Positions 6,195 to 9,955 of a stretch of 9,955 nucleotides of DNA are shown piece after piece. The notes below the pieces were generated by a model, which ran no database searches, had not been told where the DNA came from, and saw only the letters and a list, made by a program, of their open reading frames with translations. The position numbers were made by a program, and so were the translations under genes. How positions within the stretch are numbered: the first letter of the stretch is position 1; each line of letters opens with the position of its first letter. Origin of the DNA: JACDAN01 sp036554945 (lineage in GTDB: Bacteria > Actinomycetota > Thermoleophilia > Gaiellales > Gaiellaceae); NCBI GenBank assembly GCA_036554945.1, contig DATBMH010000027.1:1-9955 (forward strand), in the 5' to 3' direction.

Positions 6195-7168
6195 CCGGAT
6201 TGCGTGGGCTCACCGACGTCCCTGGCTTCCGGGTCGGCCATGTCACCGACCGCGCCGGCGGCACGGGGTGCACGGTCGTCCTCGCACCGGACGATGGAGC
6301 GGTGGGAGCGGCCGACGTCCGCGGGCCGGCTGCCGGGACGATCGGGACGGAGTCGCTTCGGCCGGGCCGTCTGATCCAGCGCGCCCACGCCGTGCTGCTC
6401 ACAGGCGGGAGCGCATTCGGGCTCGCGGCCGCCACGGGGGTGACGGGGTACCTCGGCGAGCGCGAGATCGGCTACGCGGTCGGCCCGGTTCGGGTGCCGA
6501 TCGTCGTCGGGGCGGTGATCTTCGACCTCCTGGTCGGCGACCCGGCGGCCCGGCCCGACGCCGAGGCCGGCTACGCCGCCTGCGCCGCCGCGCACGACGG
6601 CCCGGTCGCCGAGGGCAGCGTCGGCGCCGGCACGGGCGCAACCGTCGGCAAGCTCCTCGGCGGGGAGCGCGCGGTGAAGGGCGGGCTCGGGACCGCGGCC
6701 GCGTCGCTGGCGGGCGGGGCCAGGGTGGGAGCGATCGCCGTCGTCAACGCGCTCGGCGATGTCGTCGACCCTGCTTCCGGAGCCATCGTCGCGGGCGTGC
6801 GGCGACCGGACGGCGACGGCTGGCTGGACGCGGACGCGGCCATGGCTGCCGGCCTCGAGGGCTCCGTCTTCGCGCTCTCGAGCACCACGCTGGCGGTCGT
6901 GGCGACCGACGCGGCGCTGACGAAGGAGGAGGCGGCTGCCGTCGCGATGATGGCGCACGCCGGCGTGGCGCGGGCGACTCGGCCCGCGCACACGATGCTC
7001 GACGGCGACACGGTGTTCGTCCTCGCGACCGGCGCGGCCGGCCGGGCGAACCTGACGGCGCTCGGTCACGTGGCTGCCGGGGTCGTGGCCGCGGCGATCG
7101 TGCGGGGCGTTCGGACCGCCGACGGTCTCGGCGGCGTGCCGTCGCTGTCCGAGCTCGGCGCCGAATAG
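6191..7168 (+). CDS. P1 family peptidase (DmpA / L-aminopeptidase-D-esterase type, S58)
   Basis: This 325-residue protein belongs to the P1/S58 family. Members mature by self-cleavage into two subunits and act as aminopeptidases, amidases or esterases. The N-terminal TDVPGFRVGHVTD (8-20), the glycine-rich LLTGGSAFGLAA (69-80), GAGTGATVGKLLGG (145-158) and VNALGDVVDP (185-194) are family blocks. The conserved segment SSTTLAVVATDA (230-241) should hold the self-cleavage site and the new N-terminal Ser/Thr nucleophile. A following RPAHTMLDGDTVF (264-276) also fits. There is no signal peptide, so it is probably cytoplasmic. The GTG at 6191 is chosen because the family N-terminus begins right there, and GTGA overlaps the M48 stop by 4 nt, implying translational coupling. 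A longer open frame starting upstream is a shadow over the M48 gene. Confidence 0.92.
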   Translation: MTGLRGLTDVPGFRVGHVTDRAGGTGCTVVLAPDDGAVGAADVRGPAAGTIGTESLRPGRLIQRAHAVLLTGGSAFGLAAATGVTGYLGEREIGYAVGPVRVPIVVGAVIFDLLVGDPAARPDAEAGYAACAAAHDGPVAEGSVGAGTGATVGKLLGGERAVKGGLGTAAASLAGGARVGAIAVVNALGDVVDPASGAIVAGVRRPDGDGWLDADAAMAAGLEGSVFALSSTTLAVVATDAALTKEEAAAVAMMAHAGVARATRPAHTMLDGDTVFVLATGAAGRANLTALGHVAAGVVAAAIVRGVRTADGLGGVPSLSELGAE

Positions 7169-7170
7169 GC

Positions 7171-7196
7171 GACGGGGCCGCTCTCGCGGCCCCGTC
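7171..7196. terminator. GC-rich bidirectional hairpin between convergent units
   Basis: GACGGGGCCG (7171-7180) and CGGCCCCGTC (7187-7196) form a perfect 10-bp stem with a 6-nt loop. It lies 2 nt after the P1 peptidase stop and about 9 nt beyond the 3' end of 5S rRNA, so it can end transcription from both sides. Neither side has a U-tract. Confidence 0.7.
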
Positions 7197-7204
7197 CAGT
7201 TCAA

Positions 7205-7320
<116 letters not shown>

Positions 7321-7384
7321 ACTGTCAAAGGCGCGCGATCCGCGGCACCTTCAAAACTCCATAGCGACGAACGCGTGCTCAAAA
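7321..7384 (-). other. 23S-5S spacer
   Basis: A 64-nt spacer with no tRNA gene or open frame. On the minus strand it contains GATTTTGAGCACGCG just after 23S and GGAGTTTTGAAGG in the middle. These are probably rRNA-processing flanks. Confidence 0.6.
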
Positions 7385-7509
7385 TCAAGACCTCGGGCAA
7401 TTAGTACGGGTCCGCTGAACGCATTGCTGCGCTTGCACGTCCCGCCTATCAACGTGGTGGTCTTCCACGGCCCTTACTCCCTCGAGGGGATGGGGAGCCT
7501 CATCTCGAG

Positions 7510-7546
<37 letters not shown>

Positions 7547-7676
7547 ATCCAGGCGTGGCTAATCAGCAGTGCCCTTGGCAGGACAACTGATACACCAGCG
7601 GCCTGTTCGTCTCGGTCCTCTCGTACTAGAGACGACTCCTCTCAAGCTCCCAGCGCCCATGGCGGATAGGGACCGA

Positions 7677-8391
7677 CAGTGTTGTTACTCCCGCACGTAT
7701 TGCGTGTGCGGGGGCCAGGTCATTTCTGCCTGGCTCTGCATGTCGCCATGCAGCTCGGACTGTATCTTCCGGGCCATCCTGCGGCCTTGTCCGGCGTACA
7801 GTCTCTGAGGATTCTGGAGGGCTACGAGCTCTCTCCACGCCACCTTCCGGAACTTTCCGTCTCCGTTCATCGAGAGGGAGAGCTCCAACAGCTCCGAAAA
7901 GCCGTCGAAGGTGCGGTGGCGACCACGAGCCATATCGCGTACGACCGAAGCGAACTTCTCGAAGTCCGCCTGCTTGCTCGACAGCATCGGGCATCGCTCG
8001 AAGAACGGGATGACGCTCCCGAGCAGCGCTCCCCGGTTCCGGACGACCAGCACGAGCGCGTGATCGCGCCGGCTGTTCGCCTTGATGGTGCCGCACCCGA
8101 GCCGCTCTCGGATCACCTCGAGCACCTGAGCCCTGTCGCCGTTCTGGCTGACGTGGAACTCAGGCACGAGCTGAAAACCGACGCGACACGACGCGTTGCG
8201 CTGCACCGAGACCGAGAAGCTCCCTTCTCCGTCGACGTACCCTGCGATGTAGCCGTCCAGTCTTTCCTGCTGATTGTCCGCACCCGTCACGTTGTCACTA
8301 TCGTATACGCCTGGTCGGACGACACACGATGAGTAGTGCGGGATACTCGGAGTTCCCAGCATATGGCCGGATTTATAGACAGCAATGGTCT
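7677..8391 (-). mobile_element. group I intron after 23S position U2604
   Basis: This is a 715-nt insertion between GAGACAGT and TCGGTCCC of 23S rRNA. P1: exon AGACAGU pairs with GCUGUCU (8383-8377) with a U-G wobble at the splice site. P3: CCGGC (8370-8366) with GCCGG (7795-7791). P4: GCUG (8360-8357) with CAGC (8272-8269). P5: UCCG (8351-8348) with CGGA (8280-8277). P7: GACUGU (7803-7798) with ACAGUC (7763-7758). P8: GGCC at 7786-7783 with 7775-7772. P9: CUGCAU (7753-7748) with AUGCAG (7741-7736). The last intron base is G. The R-like UCAGAGACUGUACG and S-like AAGAUACAGUCC are close to the group I consensus. The Q side reads AAUCAGCAGGAAAG, as in group IB-type introns. A LAGLIDADG gene fills the P6 side between Q and R. 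Confidence 0.92.
7685..8362 (-). CDS. LAGLIDADG homing endonuclease in the U2604 intron
   Basis: A 225-residue frame with one LAGLIDADG motif, IAGYVDGEG (39-47), where E46 takes the catalytic acidic place. Single-motif members such as I-CreI act as homodimers that cut intronless rRNA genes and drive intron copying. The domain spans about 35-165, with VSQNGDRA (71-78), LGCGTI (88-93) and the hydrophobic IPFFERCPMLSSK (118-130). The ATG at 8362 overlaps the intron P4 region and may not be the true start. GTG at 8290 (residue 25), ten codons before the domain, is an alternative. Residues about 185-225 come from bases that also form P7, P3, P8 and P9, so this tail (QRLYAGQGRRMARKIQ...) is probably constrained by RNA. 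The TAA is 8 nt before the 3' splice site. It is related to the enzyme in the other intron. Confidence 0.88.
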   Translation of the reverse strand: MLGTPSIPHYSSCVVRPGVYDSDNVTGADNQQERLDGYIAGYVDGEGSFSVSVQRNASCRVGFQLVPEFHVSQNGDRAQVLEVIRERLGCGTIKANSRRDHALVLVVRNRGALLGSVIPFFERCPMLSSKQADFEKFASVVRDMARGRHRTFDGFSELLELSLSMNGDGKFRKVAWRELVALQNPQRLYAGQGRRMARKIQSELHGDMQSQAEMTWPPHTQYVRE

Positions 8392-8507
<116 letters not shown>

Positions 8508-8534
8508 CTTCCGTCGATGTGGACTCTTGGGAAG

Positions 8535-8577
<43 letters not shown>

Positions 8578-8727
8578 CGGCAATTCCACTCTTAACCGTC
8601 GGATCACTAAGGCCCACTTTCGTGCCTGCTCGACTTGTCAGTCTCGCAGTCAAGCTCCCTTATGCCTTTGCGCTCTACGCACGATTTCCAACCGTGCTGA
8701 GGGAACCTTTGCGCGCCTCCGTTACAT

Positions 8728-8759
<32 letters not shown>

Positions 8760-9044
8760 ACCTCACGCTGTTCCCGACCCGGATCACGGCATCGGGTTAG
8801 AAGCCCAGAATCCGAAGGGTGGTATCCCAAGGGTGGCTCCACGAAAGCTGACGCTCCCGCTTCAAAGCCTCCCACCTATCCTGGACAACGAACACCAGAC
8901 TCCAACGCAAAGCTGTAGTAAAGGTTCACGGGGTCTTTCCGTCCAGCCACGGGTACTCGGCATCTTCACCGAGACTACAATTTCACCGGATCCCTCGTTG
9001 AGACAGCGCCCAAGTCGTTACGCCATTCGTGCAGGTCGGAACTT

Positions 9045-9833
<789 letters not shown>

Positions 9834-9955
9834 GGTTATAGTTACCGCCGCCGTTTACCGGGGCTTGGATTCAAGGCTTCGCCCGAAGGCTAACCTCTCC
9901 TCGTGACCTTCCGGCACCGGGCAGGCGTCAGCCCCTATACGTCGTCTTACGACTT

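Noticed and set aside
5384..7168. A 594-codon frame covering the M48 gene and the P1 peptidase
   Set aside because: Its first 270 or so codons are an out-of-frame reading of the M48 gene. The P1 family similarity starts exactly at the GTG at 6191, so a protease fusion is not real.

Overview
The window is GC-rich bacterial chromosome with strong G/C third-position bias. Short intergenic gaps, many GTG starts and -10 boxes set 6 nt before start codons fit a high-GC actinobacterium. A deep-branching class such as Thermoleophilia is my guess from overall look; the sequence does not prove it.

Layout. Positions 1-4032 lie on the minus strand. In transcription order these are an SDR oxidoreductase, a cluster of REP-like repeats, a small secreted protein, a dGTPase-like HD phosphohydrolase (dgt) and DNA primase (dnaG, cut by the left edge). 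dgt and dnaG overlap by one base. Positions 4050-7168 lie on the plus strand: a small membrane protein, a histidine phosphatase, a small acidic protein, an M48 (HtpX-like) membrane protease and a P1-family (DmpA-type) peptidase that overlaps the protease by 4 nt. A GC hairpin then separates this block from a convergent rRNA operon on the minus strand, of which 5S and the 3' half of 23S are visible.

The most interesting part is the 23S gene. Two insertions interrupt it, of 759 nt (9045-9803) and 715 nt (7677-8391). Both can be folded by eye as group I introns: P1 with a U-G wobble at the splice site, P3, P4, P5, P7, P9 and a terminal G. They sit after E. coli positions U1951 and U2604. Each encodes a single-motif LAGLIDADG homing endonuclease, and the two proteins are clearly related. 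They lie in different loops of the two cores: between Q and R (P6 side) in the first, between R and S (P8 side) in the second. Both reading frames run through the 3' catalytic core and stop 5-8 nt before the 3' splice site, so core RNA and protein share sequence. The exon between the introns is 653 nt, exactly the distance from E. coli 1952 to 2604.

A second theme is promoter architecture. At least four genes have TANNNT-N6-(A/G)TG, which predicts leaderless mRNAs. Between the SDR and the membrane-protein gene only 17 bp separate the two start codons, and one TAGGCTA sequence supplies a -10 box in both directions.
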